A stretch of DNA of 64,000 nt from the NCBI GenBank assembly GCA_013397845.1, contig VZTG01002809.1, positions 733,234 through 797,233 on the forward strand, written 5' to 3'. The notes below the pieces were generated by a model that was given only the letters and a program-made list of their open reading frames with translations, did no database searches and was not told where the DNA came from. A program made the translations under genes and the position numbers. The stretch's first letter is position 1, and every line of letters starts with the position of its first letter. Source of the stretch: Melanocharis versteri (taxonomy: Eukaryota; Chordata; Aves; Passeriformes; Melanocharitidae). Shown here one piece after another: positions 1-12,800 of this stretch.

Positions 1-125
1 TCGGGGCAGCCCCGGGAGCGGCACCGGCCGGCGGGGCAGGAGACCGCCACCGCGCTGTCACCGCACGGGCCGCTTTGGGGCGGGGATTTTTACCTCCTGA
101 GCCCGAGAGGCACACCGGGCACGGG
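1..125. promoter_or_regulatory. Edge of a CpG island
   Basis: About 16 CpG dinucleotides in 125 bases of very GC-rich sequence, including CCGGCCGGCGGGG and GGGGCGGGG (Sp1-like), ending abruptly at about 125 where AT-rich DNA begins. In mammals let-7i and a divergent lncRNA start in a CpG island just downstream of MON2. Since MON2 here runs leftwards, this could be that island. The let-7i hairpin itself is not in the window, so the assignment is inference. Confidence 0.55.
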
Positions 126-349
126 CTTTCACGGTACATACAGAACCTTCCTTGCCTCTGGACTGTTAGTTTGGAAGCTCTTTTCTTTCTAAATGTAAAC
201 AGACCTCATGGCGATTATTCCACAGAAACTGACCTCAGAGAAACAGACTGTGAACCTCGTTACAGATTCACGAAAATTATAAATACTAACGTTCCTATTG
301 TTCTGTCTGTCCTTCACCGCCAACACATCTATGAACAAATCTATTGAAA

Positions 350-3300
350 AAACAGCTACCGGCACACCAGAGGGATTAGACTGGAAGAATTTTTTTTAAA
401 AATTAAAATGTGTTACTGTGTTTACAAAGACTGTATTAACATCAGTGGTGCAGAATATGGAAATGGGAATACGGACAATAGTCTTGAAGTTTCTAATGCG
501 AAAATATATCTACAACATAGGTTAAGAAGGAAATGCAATGCTTTTTATGACAACTTTCAACGAATTTGCAGTTGAGAAAGTTGCACTGGAAAGGAGCCAA
601 AACATTGCCACATTAGAGACGAAGATAAAATACTTCACAATTACAGAGTTCTCCCTTTTTGAAGTTGCTAGCTACATGCAGCATCAGGCACAATCAGATC
701 ACTGATCACTTGTCTAGAAGACATTTAAACCAGTGACACTCTGTTGGAGAGAACATGCCAAGAGCTTGTGATCCTGAAGTTTGTGTGTTTTTGATAGCAC
801 CTGGCACATTTAAGAACATTCTACAGCTGAGAAAATGGAAGCATCCAGTGACTCAGAGTCCTTTAGTTCTGGTTGTGGAAGGGACTATTTGATCTCCTCC
901 AGACCACTTTCTCTCAGTTCCTGTTTTCCTCTGTAAATCCGTATTTCTCAGGGACAGTGAGACTTAATTGCTGTAGTTTTTGAGGTCAGCTAAGGAGAGG
1001 CAAAATATTACAAATATGGATGCACCACAGAAATGTATGCTCGGTTCCTACTCAGTTAAGTTAGTGTACACATAAAAAACCAGTTCTGGAAAAGAAACAC
1101 AATTTAAAATTGGGACGTTTAAGTGTTTATTAAAAAGAAAAAGCAAAAGCTAGGTATTTTCATACTTTATTCCTATTAAATAATCAGATTTATTTGAAGT
1201 ATACTGCAAAATATATTAGCAGTGGAAAAAAAAATCCTCCAAACTTAGAATAATAAAGTTTTTATTTAATTCTGGGTTAATTTTTACCTTATTTTTTTAA
1301 TGTGCTCCCTTCTGTTCTAAGGCCACCTCAACTATAATGTAAAGCAACTTTTACACAAGACTATCAGTATTTCACATCTCAATGACTTGTTTTCCTGAAT
1401 TAATGTCTCTTTTATATTTGTTAATTAACAGACTGAAATCCATCTTAACAGCATGAGAACATTTAGAAAGTTTCTTAGACAAGGAGTTAGCAATTTCTGT
1501 TTGAAGAAAATCAGCACTTCTGGGTGAACATAAAAAGTCAATTCCAACCACATCATTTGGATAAATTTATTATAAGAAGGGGAGATAAACAACTGTAGAA
1601 TACTGTTTCTTGCTGGAGTTTGGTAAGTTAAATAATTGAAATATTTGTCATTTATCATGTCTAAGCAGAAATTGTTTTTAAAATTGTAATCAGATATCAG
1701 TACAAACTACTGGCAGATACTCAGCATATATCACAGTTTATTATATGGCAAATCAGAAGACCTACATATCTTTTTTGACTTGCATTTATCTAAAAAGTAA
1801 AAGTCCAAGATCTATTACAGTGGATCTTGGAAAGCAATGAAGAATTACCTAAAAGATTAGGAAATATGCAAGGCTGCAGCTGGATACAGGCACCAATCTG
1901 CAAGCTTTCAATCCCTAATGTTTGTTGGAGCCACCCACCTTGCTGATTCATGCTGTAATGCAAAGCTCTGAAAGATTTTGAGGATGGGAGCCCTTAGTCA
2001 CTTTCAGTAATTCAAGTTTTGTTTACCAAGAGTGTAAATGTGCAGGGACTTTCAAAGAACTCACGTTTACTAGCAAATATTCCCTCATTTTCCTAACAGA
2101 TGAGAAATTCAAATGCCAAAAATTAGAATTCAGGCACCCAAGTTGTAGGTATCAGAAGCAACTGTAACCTTGCTGACGTGAAACACTTGTGAAAAAAGCA
2201 GCAGTTAAATGTAATATATAAACCAATCAGAAAAATTCTCTGATGAGTGTACAGAAGTGTAGCAATAATGGAAATGTTTACTTCAGTTTACGTCACGTAC
2301 TCATCCAGATTGGGAAACTAATGGAAAACCAAGACAGATCAGTAGCAGGGAGAATTTGAGGCTCAAAAAGTGCTCAGCTTTGTACACTAACAGTAACTGT
2401 AGATCTCTTAACTCTTCATGTAATTATTTAGACTAATGCCGTGACTACAAGGAAGTCACAGCATGTTGTCCCTTGCAGATACAGGGTACAACAGATAAAT
2501 ACTTGAACATGATCTCCACCCAGGAAAAAACCAGGCAAGCTTTAGAGCAGGCCCTTAAAAAGGGTATGTAAAAGCCCAAAAAGCAAGCAAACAAACAAAA
2601 GCCACAAAGAAGATGCTCTTAGGGGAACTCAAAGAAACTGCAGCACTATCAACACATTGCAACAGCAAAGTCAACTGTATTTACTGCAGCTCTCTCATCT
2701 TCTCCATTTTGAGATATCTAAAGTAAACTAAAAAAACACCATGAAACACCAGATGCCTAAGCCTAAGAAGTTGTCCTATGCTCTGGTAGCAAGAACTGTC
2801 ACTTCCACATAGCAACTTACATGAACTTTTAGGATGGAATGACTCTCCTGCCAGGCCTCCTATTTTGTCTTCCCTGGCTGCAAATGAAAGCCAGGCTAAT
2901 TAATCTTGTGGTAGACCTCAAAATTTTAGTTACCTAAATCTCAGAAGAGAAATCCAGCTTGTGCATCTCAAAGCAGATGCTCCATACTGCCTCTTGTAAG
3001 TTTGATTACAGGAGGAATGATTTCTAACAAAAGTGACTTCGATTTAATAAGGACTTAAATAAACAAGAAACTACTTTGTAAGCCTGATTTTGCATCTGCA
3101 TTCATCTCCTCTAAAAGATTATTATTATTTCATTAGCAATTATTTAAATGTTTGTTTGCAATTAAATATAGTTCCACTAAGTCTGGTAACCTTTTAAAAC
3201 TAGGGAATACATTTTACATAGCTAAGATTATATTGCTTGTTAGATGCTAAATGGTTACATTTTATCTGAAAACATCTGAGTACATTTTTTTATTATTTAA

Positions 3301-6300
3301 CACTTCATTAGTTTGACAAGAGCTCTGTTTGGATTCAAAGTACAATAATATGAAAAATGGCATTCGGAACAATTCTTAGATTGATCTCTTTTAAATGGAT
3401 TGGATACATCCATGAAATACATTTTGTTAACAAAGTGTACAGAACTGATTGTTTTTGGTTGCCACTGCCTTCAGCTTTTAGAGAGGGCAGATTTTACCTT
3501 CACAGGTCTATCCTGTGTATGGAAGAGGAAAAAAAAAAGGCAGAACTTTTTCAATTTTTAACCCATTTCCAAGTTTGACCTAGTTGTTTGAATTGAGTTG
3601 GTTAAAGTGATATTAAACTACAAGAAACAGCTACTACTATCAGACTATAGTTTAGCACTTCAAAAACTTGCTTCCCACTCTTACTCTATGAAGAGGGAGG
3701 GGCTTGTGCTACTCCATTCATCAGTTCAGTGCACGCTCTTTGAGACTCTGGCAACAAAACTGCTTAAAATTTTAAGACAGTATAGTGCATACAGCTGTAA
3801 CAGACGTTATTAATTTTGTATTTTGAGAGAAAATATTTAATTTAAATAACTCTGTTTTAAGATTAATGTTTATCTTTCCCCATTTGTTCTAAGGCAGTAC
3901 TTTGTGTAGACTCTGGAGCTCATTTTAGTGGTAAGGTAGTACCATATAATGCTTCGCCAAGCCCAGAGGCATGAACAGATGTTCAGTAAGTAGATCTGCA
4001 AGTAATAGTCGTGATGTACTCCAGAAACCAGTTCTTTGTACATGTACATCCCAGCAGTACTATGCACTTAATATTCCTGTCCCCTTCCATGTTTTCTCAT
4101 GACAGAGATTGATCAAAACCAGACTGCTCTCTTCTGTGCTCTCTGAATTGGTGGCAATCCAGTTTTGGCTGCCATTTTTCTATGGAGCCTCTCAGCCCCG
4201 CCCCTCATGACCAGGCATTGGTCTGTGGTGTGATGGGGGACAGAAGTGTGAGTCTTCTGGCAAGGAAGCCAGAAACAGAAACAATTCCTTGGCAACTTTA
4301 ATTGTTCTAAGTAAGAAATAGTTAACATTAAAAACATCAGACCGAGTGATACCAGGCTTCAAGTTTCCAACCATCACAGCCTCACATAAGCCTCTGCAGT
4401 CTTGAAGCAGCTTCAGCTTTGGAGATACCATTGGAGACTTGTGTCAAGTCTAAGGCAGATATTTTGTGCATGGAGAGCAGCAGGAACAACTGCAGTTTGA
4501 AGATCAGGGTCTTCAGTAACAACACTGTGAAGATGCCAGATACCTGACTTCCAAGGGCTTTTTCTTCTTATTTAATTATTGGTAACCTCTTCTGAAAACA
4601 AAACAGACCAAGGAGCTGATGCCTTCCAGTATGTTTCAGCATCCCAATATTTTTGATTGAAGAAAAATATGGTAGTTGTACTTAACTCGTTCTTTGCATA
4701 AGGAACACACTTTAGGTGAAAAGAGGATTACACTGCTGATAAATGAGATTACTTGTGAAGTTCTTAAGGCAGGCATCTGGACCACCAGTGGGAATAAACG
4801 TGTTAACATGGAGAAAGAATTTATTTATTATAAAAATAAGCTTATCTGAGAATTCCTCTAAGCATAGATAATAAAGTAAATTCAAGCCACAAATAGTCTC
4901 ATCTCTTGCTAGTGAAATCCTCTAGTTAGCACAGTAAACAGGCAGGTAAATCTTACCCTTTTTATCAAAGTTATTTCGTAATCAAGACAGAAATCCTTAA
5001 ATAAGGAGCTTAGAAAGAGAAGGATCAGTTTTTAGCATGTTACTCTCTGACTGATAGGACACAAGGACATCACAAAGGTGATCTTAAAAATGCTGAAGTT
5101 ACTCAGATTAGTTCTTTAAATACCAGGAATAAATTCTTCAGGCCCAGTCAATGTGACAACACGTAAACATTTTCTCTCCTGTTTCTCTTTTTCTAGGCAA
5201 GCTTCTTCAATCTTTGCACACATATTAATTGCAACAAGTAATACACTGGCAGTAGATTTCTGATGTTTTGGATTAGCCATCACTATAACAAACCAAAAAA
5301 TTCAGCACACAAATTGAACCAAACACCATCACTTGTGTAAACAGCCATACTCTTTTAGGTAGTCAGCACTTTTGTTAGTACAAACCTTTTACTAGTTATG
5401 CACTTATTCTCTGTCAGCTGACAGGTGTATCTACTTTCATCCCTATCTGTTAACACTCATATTTGGTGGTATCTGACTTTCCATCTTTCATAGGCCTCCC
5501 CTCACTGTTTGAAGTCAATGAAACTCCTTGTTTAACTGAGTTGGTCTCTTATTACAGCTTGTCTGGCATATACATTCAGTCATGACCTTCGCATCTCCAA
5601 GAAACTGTTTTATCTCCTCAGTTCCTCTCTTACATCAGACTTGTCTTCTGTGAGATCTGAGCAGTTTTCTGTGGTGTGTTCTTCAAGTCCAGTCATTTTT
5701 ATTTTGAGGTTCTCCCTCTCCCCCAAGAAGTGTCAATATTTAATTTCACTTTCTTTCTTACACAAGTTGTCTTAAGCCACCCATCAAAAACTTTGCTCAC
5801 TTGCCACTTTGCTACTTGACTGTAGTCATTCTTGATCCCAGCAATTGGTTCCTAGTGGGTGTAATGTTGTCTGTCCTAAATTAGACAGCAGTCAGATACT
5901 TTAAATATGACATAAATCTGAACACTACAACTCAGCTATGAACTCTACAGAGCATCTACTCTCCAAATGCAATCTGTGTTCTATACTGACGATTATTTTT
6001 ATTGGACTTGTATTTGCCCTGCTACACAAAATGCTGTCTAGACAGAATCCCTGCTTCCAAACACAGAACTGAGCTGTAGAGAAACAGGTGAGTAGAAAAT
6101 GTGCTTTCCTCCTCCCTCCCCCCGCAAGAACACTCGTATCCTCAGCTTCTAAATGAATTTCTGTGAAATACACTGATGACTAGTACTTGTGTTTGCCGTG
6201 TGCTGAGGAAAAGAAAGGCATTAGCCTCACTAAAATATCTTGCCTGAAGAGTTCAAGGCCAGCTATGAGAAGATTTGCTCTTTGGCAAGAAGAAACAATT

Positions 6301-9149
6301 CAACCTGGGTAAAAAAGGAGCCCCATCTGCAGAATACAATGATAAACTACTCAAGTTTCACAGACGCACTCTTATTTACTCTTGTAAATAACTAACAATG
6401 ACCATGTGTTTCATGTGGTTTAATGTCCAGCAACATTCCACAGTTCACCAATAAAGCAAATGGGGAAGCAGGCTCATGTACAAGGGAACAAAACAGATGT
6501 CCAGTTAGATAACCATCTCTGATGATAAGCAAATAACTACTGGAGGTTGTTTCTAGGAATACGAATTTCTATAAGAAGTTCCCAGCTTGAGACATCTGTT
6601 CTTTTTTCATAATCAGTTACTATGCAATTGTAAATCCTCATGTACATTAAGGCAATGGTCATAGCACTGAGATGTGCAAGTTTTCCCAAGTAATCCAAAG
6701 TCTTGATATGAACATGCTAATAATCGAATAATTTTCTCTTTGGATTCCCATCTATGTCTTTTTTTAAAGCTGTGAACAAGAAGGAAAAAGATGAAGATTG
6801 TGTACCTTTAATAAGCAATTAATGCTTATCTTCTAACTTCCAGCTGACACATTTCTATACAGTCAGCTGTACCACTTTTCTAGCTGACTTCAGTGACACA
6901 CTGCAGACCCCATCCTGAAAATGTCCACAGGTTTTAATTCTCATGACTAAGCAACCCTACAGACTTGAAAAGAACTTGGACATGCGTCTCCTCAACAGGT
7001 AATGTTAAATTAATTCAGTTTCTTCTGGAACAAGATTTACCTTGCTAGAAACATACAAAAATGTGAAATTTAAACATTCAAAAACTATGATTGCATCAAA
7101 GAAGCCCTAAGAATGCTTAACAAAAAGTACAAATAAAAAAAAGAAATTGATAATTCAAGTTGGAAGAAATATTTGAGTGTTGGACAAGAAGGCACAGTAA
7201 AGGGAATAATTCTGGTTCACAGACAAAATTAGTCAATGAGAACATTTTCTAAGCTAAGTAGCTTTGTTTTTAGTTTTCAAAGTATTTATACAAAATACAA
7301 AAAAGCAGTTTTAATATGGTCAACCTCAGACTGCATGTCCAAAACATGCCTCAAATAGCACAGATATTATTCATTTTGTAATTAAGAGGAAAGGATGGTA
7401 AGTTAGCTCACTGGTAGTTTATTTCAAAACCTTTTGAAGATTAATATTCATAGGTATAAAGCAGTCTAAGCTCTAGAGTCAGGAAAGACTCATGCACCCC
7501 TTTTTGAATTACAGATAAAGATGAAGATTTGCCTCAATGGACAAATGCATCTATTATCACTGAAAAATCCATTAGAAACTAATTAGAAACAAATTCTCTG
7601 ACAGCTTGGTCTGCACACCTATATATTCTAAAACAAATTAATTCCCTTCTTTCCTGTCCTACAGTTTGTTACTTTAATAACCTTGACTTATCTTCCACTA
7701 ATTAGGAGAGCAGCTGTCAGGTTTTCACTTTCAGAGTATGGATGATGTTATCACTTGTGTGTAAGATCCAGTTCTGCAGTTTACTGGAACTGCTCCTCCA
7801 GAGAAGATATTTTGGCATAAATTCTATTAACAAAATACATTTGTTTCCTTAATGTAAACTGTGTATTCTCTTAAAACTATTCAGGTTTGACAATTAAGTT
7901 CCATGCAACTTTGGCCACAGAAATGTGCAAGGTCTTGAAGCCTCTTTGATATTTACTGTACCTTGAAACAGAAAGCTTTTAAAAAGGACCATAAACTGGA
8001 GACTTGTGGGAGCAAGCTGTCCAAAGAACTGCCTGGAGAACGTTATTCATGCAGGGTAACCCTGACCAGTTCATCACACCTTCAGCTGGAAGCTTCTACA
8101 ACTTTTACACCTATTCACATGTGCCAATCAGTGTCCCTTTAGCAAGGAAAGTGCAAAGCAAACAGATGTAATACCATTTCTTATGCATGACAATCTTTTA
8201 ATATCTACAAAAGACATGAAACAAAACCCTAAAGGTAAGCTCTGAAATTCTGAAATCCATAGAAAGGCACCTGTCTTTTTTTTTTCCTTTTACATTTGGC
8301 CTTTGTGCTTTCACATCACAGATTAAAAATGTGAATACAGGTGAAACATTATTGAAATCAAAATTCATTAAATAAGAGTTTAAATGCTAGATCACAAACT
8401 TTAAAAACAATACTATTAAAAGTGGTTTGTTTCAGTTGTGTATTACGTGAAAGTGAAACAAATTCACATTTACTTAATGACAAATTTTACTGCATTTCTA
8501 ACTGAGTAACTGTCTTCAAAAATACACTTCTCATGGTTTTTTTTAAGACACAGTTTATCATTAAAATATTAGAACAATTTGTTTGGGTTGAAAAGACATT
8601 ATAAAACAAAACACTTAAAATTATTGAACAAAATATAACAGCCAAGTATTTTAGATATTTGAACTTGGGTCATGATTCAAAGCCTGCGATACTTGCCAAG
8701 AAGGTCAAAAAAGGCTAACAACCCTCAAATATGTTTGTTTTTTTTTAAAGCAAGGCTGCAACTGCAAAAATGGATCAAGTTAAGTAGAACAAACATCTTG
8801 AAACAAATTTATTATGAAGTGAGGTATGGTAGTGTTGAAGTGCTACAGTGGATTTCTGCATATTCAAACTTATTTCAGGTCAACTACTCTGAAGTTTGAG
8901 ATCAGCAGACTGTGACTGCTTGCTTCAATCTTTTGTTATATGACCCTTTGCGGATGTCCAATGGCCACAAAGAAGATACATTCAATTAAGCAAAAACTAA
9001 CATGATCAGATATGAATGAGCATATCTGGCAATTTAGAAGGCAAACTGTAAGTAAAAATGCAAGCATACAACTTATTCATAATAAATACATTTTCAAGCA
9101 TTTGACATTATCAATATTTTTAAAAGAATTTAAATAATAAATGCAACTA
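350..9149. other. Downstream intergenic or distal 3' UTR DNA, no gene seen
   Basis: AT-rich DNA with only short scattered ORFs of non-coding composition. I recognise no CR1 end, LTR, tRNA or miRNA hairpin here. A short GC-rich stretch with GCCCCGCCCC lies near 4194-4205. Several minus-strand AATAAA hexamers (about 1120-1265 and 4820) could serve as distal MON2 poly(A) sites. Confidence 0.5.
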
Positions 9150-9658
9150 TTTTATACATAACTGTACCATTTATTATACACACAAGTATATCAGTTCCCT
9201 TTGTTTACAAAGGCTGGTTACAGATATATGGAATGTTACAGTACCGTCTTGCATAAAATTTTAGTACAATTCGTACTTCAAAAAAGGGTGCAAAACACCA
9301 GCCTAATAAATCTGACTGAATTGAAATATTTTTAATTACATCATTAACACATACACAACAAGCTGTACATAAGCCCACTTTTCAATCACCACTTCAAGAT
9401 ACTGTAGCAAGTACATTAGATTATAAATGATTCCAACTAGTCAGTTAAATTTATTAAAGGTTTGCACTGCTACTCACTCTGGAACCTTTGAGATAAAGCC
9501 TGTATTCACGACTTACTGAGCTCTTGTTAGTACAGTTAAGAGGCAGTCAGCACTGGTTGCCAAAGTACTAGTCACAAGAGATTTCCTCAGAGAAACTTCA
9601 CCCAGGAGCAAACATTTTTGGATATTCCCTTCAAGAATAAAAAAAAAGTTTTATGGGG
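9150..9658 (-). other. MON2: Probable MON2 3' UTR (proximal)
   Basis: AT-rich sequence directly downstream of the stop codon, with three possible poly(A) hexamers on the minus strand: AATAAA at 9450-9455, ATTAAA at 9331-9336 and AATAAA at 9170-9175. The true end is not determined. Further AATAAA hexamers lie at about 4820 and at 1120-1265, so a UTR of several kb is possible. Confidence 0.5.
9170..9175 (-). terminator. Candidate poly(A) signal for MON2
   Basis: AATAAA on the minus strand, about 485 nt downstream of the stop codon, in an AT-rich context. Chosen as the most plausible proximal site by distance only; the hexamer at 9450-9455 is an alternative. Confidence 0.3.
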
Positions 9659-9822
9659 TCAAGACTCTCCATTCTGTACCTTGGATGCTGGTGGATGCAT
9701 GAAGTCCTTAAAGGGAACCAGTGCCTCCTTCAAAGCAGAGCACACTTCTGAGGATGAGCAGGTGATACATTCTACTAAAGTCGGGTACAAGGCAATAACT
9801 TGTGCCCATGTGCTAGAATCAA
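9659..9822 (-). CDS. MON2: MON2 exon 35, last coding exon with stop
   Basis: 164 nt of coding sequence: [20 protein letters not shown], then [16 protein letters not shown] to ASKVQNGES and TGA (stop at 9659-9661). Acceptor TTCCCTGCAG. Residues about 1666-1718. The 3' UTR continues to the left of the stop. Confidence 0.97.
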
Positions 9823-12800
9823 CTGCAGGGAAGAAAAGAACAGCCGGAATCACTTACCACTGTCCAAAAACTGACAATAGGTTTTTTTCAATATCTCTGA
9901 GTAAGGGCACATTTCACAGTGTCCCTAAACATAGATACTTAGTGCTATACAGACACTATGGCATCCATGCAGGGCACTCAGATACGGGCCAGGATTTCTG
10001 CATGAGAACCATTTGTTTTTTCAGCTGCAACTGGAGGCCAGATGGGATAATATCCTTAAAGTGGTGCTACACACCTGTGTTTCTACATATAAGTCATTCA
10101 CTGTGTTTTTGGGATGAAGAACAGACAAATTTAAGGTAACACTTCTACTCAGTCTGTAATACACCTTTTCTGCCTGCTTTTCTCAGCTATTGACAGAAAA
10201 TTGAACTGGATGCACATTTCACTTTTGGAAAACTGTCAGCAATGAGACTTTCTATTAATTTCAGGTCATTTCAGATTACAAGAGCTATAGAAAAGAAAGG
10301 CAGAAACACTGGACAAAGACAAAAAATATCTATGGTAAAGTTTTGTACGTCCAACAACTAAAATTAAACATTGTAGCATGAATCTTATTATAATGTCACT
10401 CTCTTGCTTATTTCTTCTTTTAGCTCTGCTTTTAAAAGGGAACAAACCCCTGGCTTCAGACAACATTAATAATTATCTTAAATAAATAAAATTATTAAAA
10501 GGTAGAAAAAGTGGGAGTGAAATGATTCTGTAATTGGTCCAGTGGTTCTCTTTCTAAGAAAGTGTGTGGGAGGCTTGGCAAGCACTGCTGCATGCGGACC
10601 AGGGGAAGTATGTCTCTCATTGCAGGAAGAGGGATGTGGGGAGCAGTCCAGCTGAGTTGGCTGCGCTACCCCTCTAAGAGGAAGACCCACCAAAGTAGCA
10701 CTTAAGTAACCTTCAGGGTTAGCCAAAAGGCTTTATGCATCCTGGCATAGTTCTGCCTGCACACTTTTGCCATGAACCTTGGAAACCACATCATCATAAT
10801 GCACAGTGATGGTGCAAATGGGAGACTGCCTCTTTGCAGAGACCCACCTGCCTGCATTTTTCTGGAAAGGCTGTTTGTTTGTTTGTTTCAGGATTAAAAA
10901 GGGGTTTTTTTTCCTGTTCCTCCTAATATCAAAAGCAGGGAGGTAGAGGGAAATGTATACACAATTCTGTCAGAATTTCAGAGTCCAATACAGTGGACTT
11001 ATCCAAGACCCATGATTAAGTTTCCTTCCAAGAACTCTCCATGCATACCAGAAGTGCAGCTTACAGGAGGAACAGGATACGTGATTATAAATGAAGTTGA
11101 GGTCTTTCATTTAATTCAGCCCTTTAAATACATCTGTCAAGCATTGACTCAGGCATCAATGAGCTAAGGTCAGTCCAGGGGACAGAAAATAATAGAGCAG
11201 GAAGAGAAGGAAAGCAAGACCACAAGTGTAAGTATCTATCAGCCTGTCCATGCATTCAGCTTGTACACCTCTTTAACTGCAAAGTGCACCTATGTGAACA
11301 TAATCCACAGCAACTTAAAAAGGTATCATGAGAAGGAAAAAAGGATCTAGCCAGGCATCATATATTTAAGAATTCCATTAATATTTTATGGAACGGTGTT
11401 TTTTCTTTGTTTTCAGAAGACACCAAGCTTTATCTAATAAAGGACACCATAAGTCGAAGTTTTCTCTTTTATTAAACATATCTTAGGTCCTTATACTTTT
11501 AGGCATACTGGAAAAACTTTGTGGGGTTTCTTGTTGTCTACCTGCCACCTACATATACAAAGAATTACAGAATACTGATGCTTACAGATTACACTTTTCT
11601 TTCACATTTCTGGGAAAACTACTAAAGGAAATAATAAATACATATTTGAGGCAGATATAATGTTACCTTGTTTAGAATCATGTTATTTAACAATAACTTA
11701 CCATTTTCAGGTTGAGTCTTTTTAAGTGAATCTATGAGAGTACTGACAGCTTTTAAAACAAATATAATTTCTGTTACTTGCTGCCTACAAATGAAAAAAT
11801 GTAAACAGTCAACTACTCATTTTGGTTTCAAGAATATAAGTTTTATAGAAAAACTTTCCCACCATCATTGCTGTTGTCTCAGCTACGACAGCTTTAACTT
11901 TGATACTGGAAACAGTAACACCATACAAATCTCAATCTGAAAAAACTCATACAGAAGTACGTGATAAGGCTAACATAAAGATAATAAATTTCCACATTCA
12001 TGATCAAAACCTTCAGAAGTGAAGCGAATGTCAAGTAGGTTCCCATTTTAAAGAATTTCTTAGTTTTTTGGTCAATTTTTCCATTTCAAGAACAATTACT
12101 TGAGTAATGATTCACAATATTGCTATTTGGATGGTTTATCTTATTTTTGAGAAGATTTCACCCACCTCTCAATTTAGAAACTACACATAGCTCTACTGGG
12201 AATAAAAGGAAATCAGATTTCAGAAATATTATGCTAGAGATACCAGAAACATTGTTTCAGTAACTGAAGATGTTGCACCAGCACAGAATATGACCATGGT
12301 TACTGAAAAGGTTTTTCAAAAAAATGGGGTACCAGCATTTTCTTTGAAGTATCTTCCCCATAAATATTTCCCTGCCTTTTAGATTTCATTCTCCCCCACT
12401 CCCCTCATTTTTTTCACGACTAAGTGATATTTTGAATGCAAACTTCTCATAAAGTCCTGGTAATACCTTTATTTTCTAAAGACCATGCACATACCGTGGA
12501 AGAGGACATTTGCCACTCAATCTCTCATCTTCTATGTAGCGATGCAATACATCCTGTGACCTTTTCAAGAGCACAGAAAGTGCCATTCTAGAGATGTAGC
12601 CCTCTTGAGGCGTTGTGACTTTGTTACTGAATGAAAACTGGAGCAGTGTTTCAAAACACACCTTAGAAAACTCCTCTCGCATTCGAATATCTATTTCGGC
12701 TTCTGTCAAAGTAAAATGATGCATTTAATTGTGCAGTGTGCATGATGCTGCATTTCAATCAGTTTATTATGTGCTGAGAAAAGGTTATCACCCCTCTAGT

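Noticed and set aside
75..347. 90-codon ORF beginning in the CpG island
   Set aside because: No recognisable protein. The ORF runs from GC-rich into AT-rich DNA with no change in pattern; at most it lies within a lncRNA first exon.
1..9149. let-7i hairpin expected by synteny
   Set aside because: I looked for the let-7 seed TGAGGTAGTAG and its reverse complement by eye and did not find it, so it is probably to the left of the window.
9618..10139. 173-codon plus-strand ORF crossing the last MON2 exon
   Set aside because: It overlaps conserved MON2 coding sequence on the other strand and continues into intron 34. Its composition does not look like a protein; it is a shadow of exon 35.
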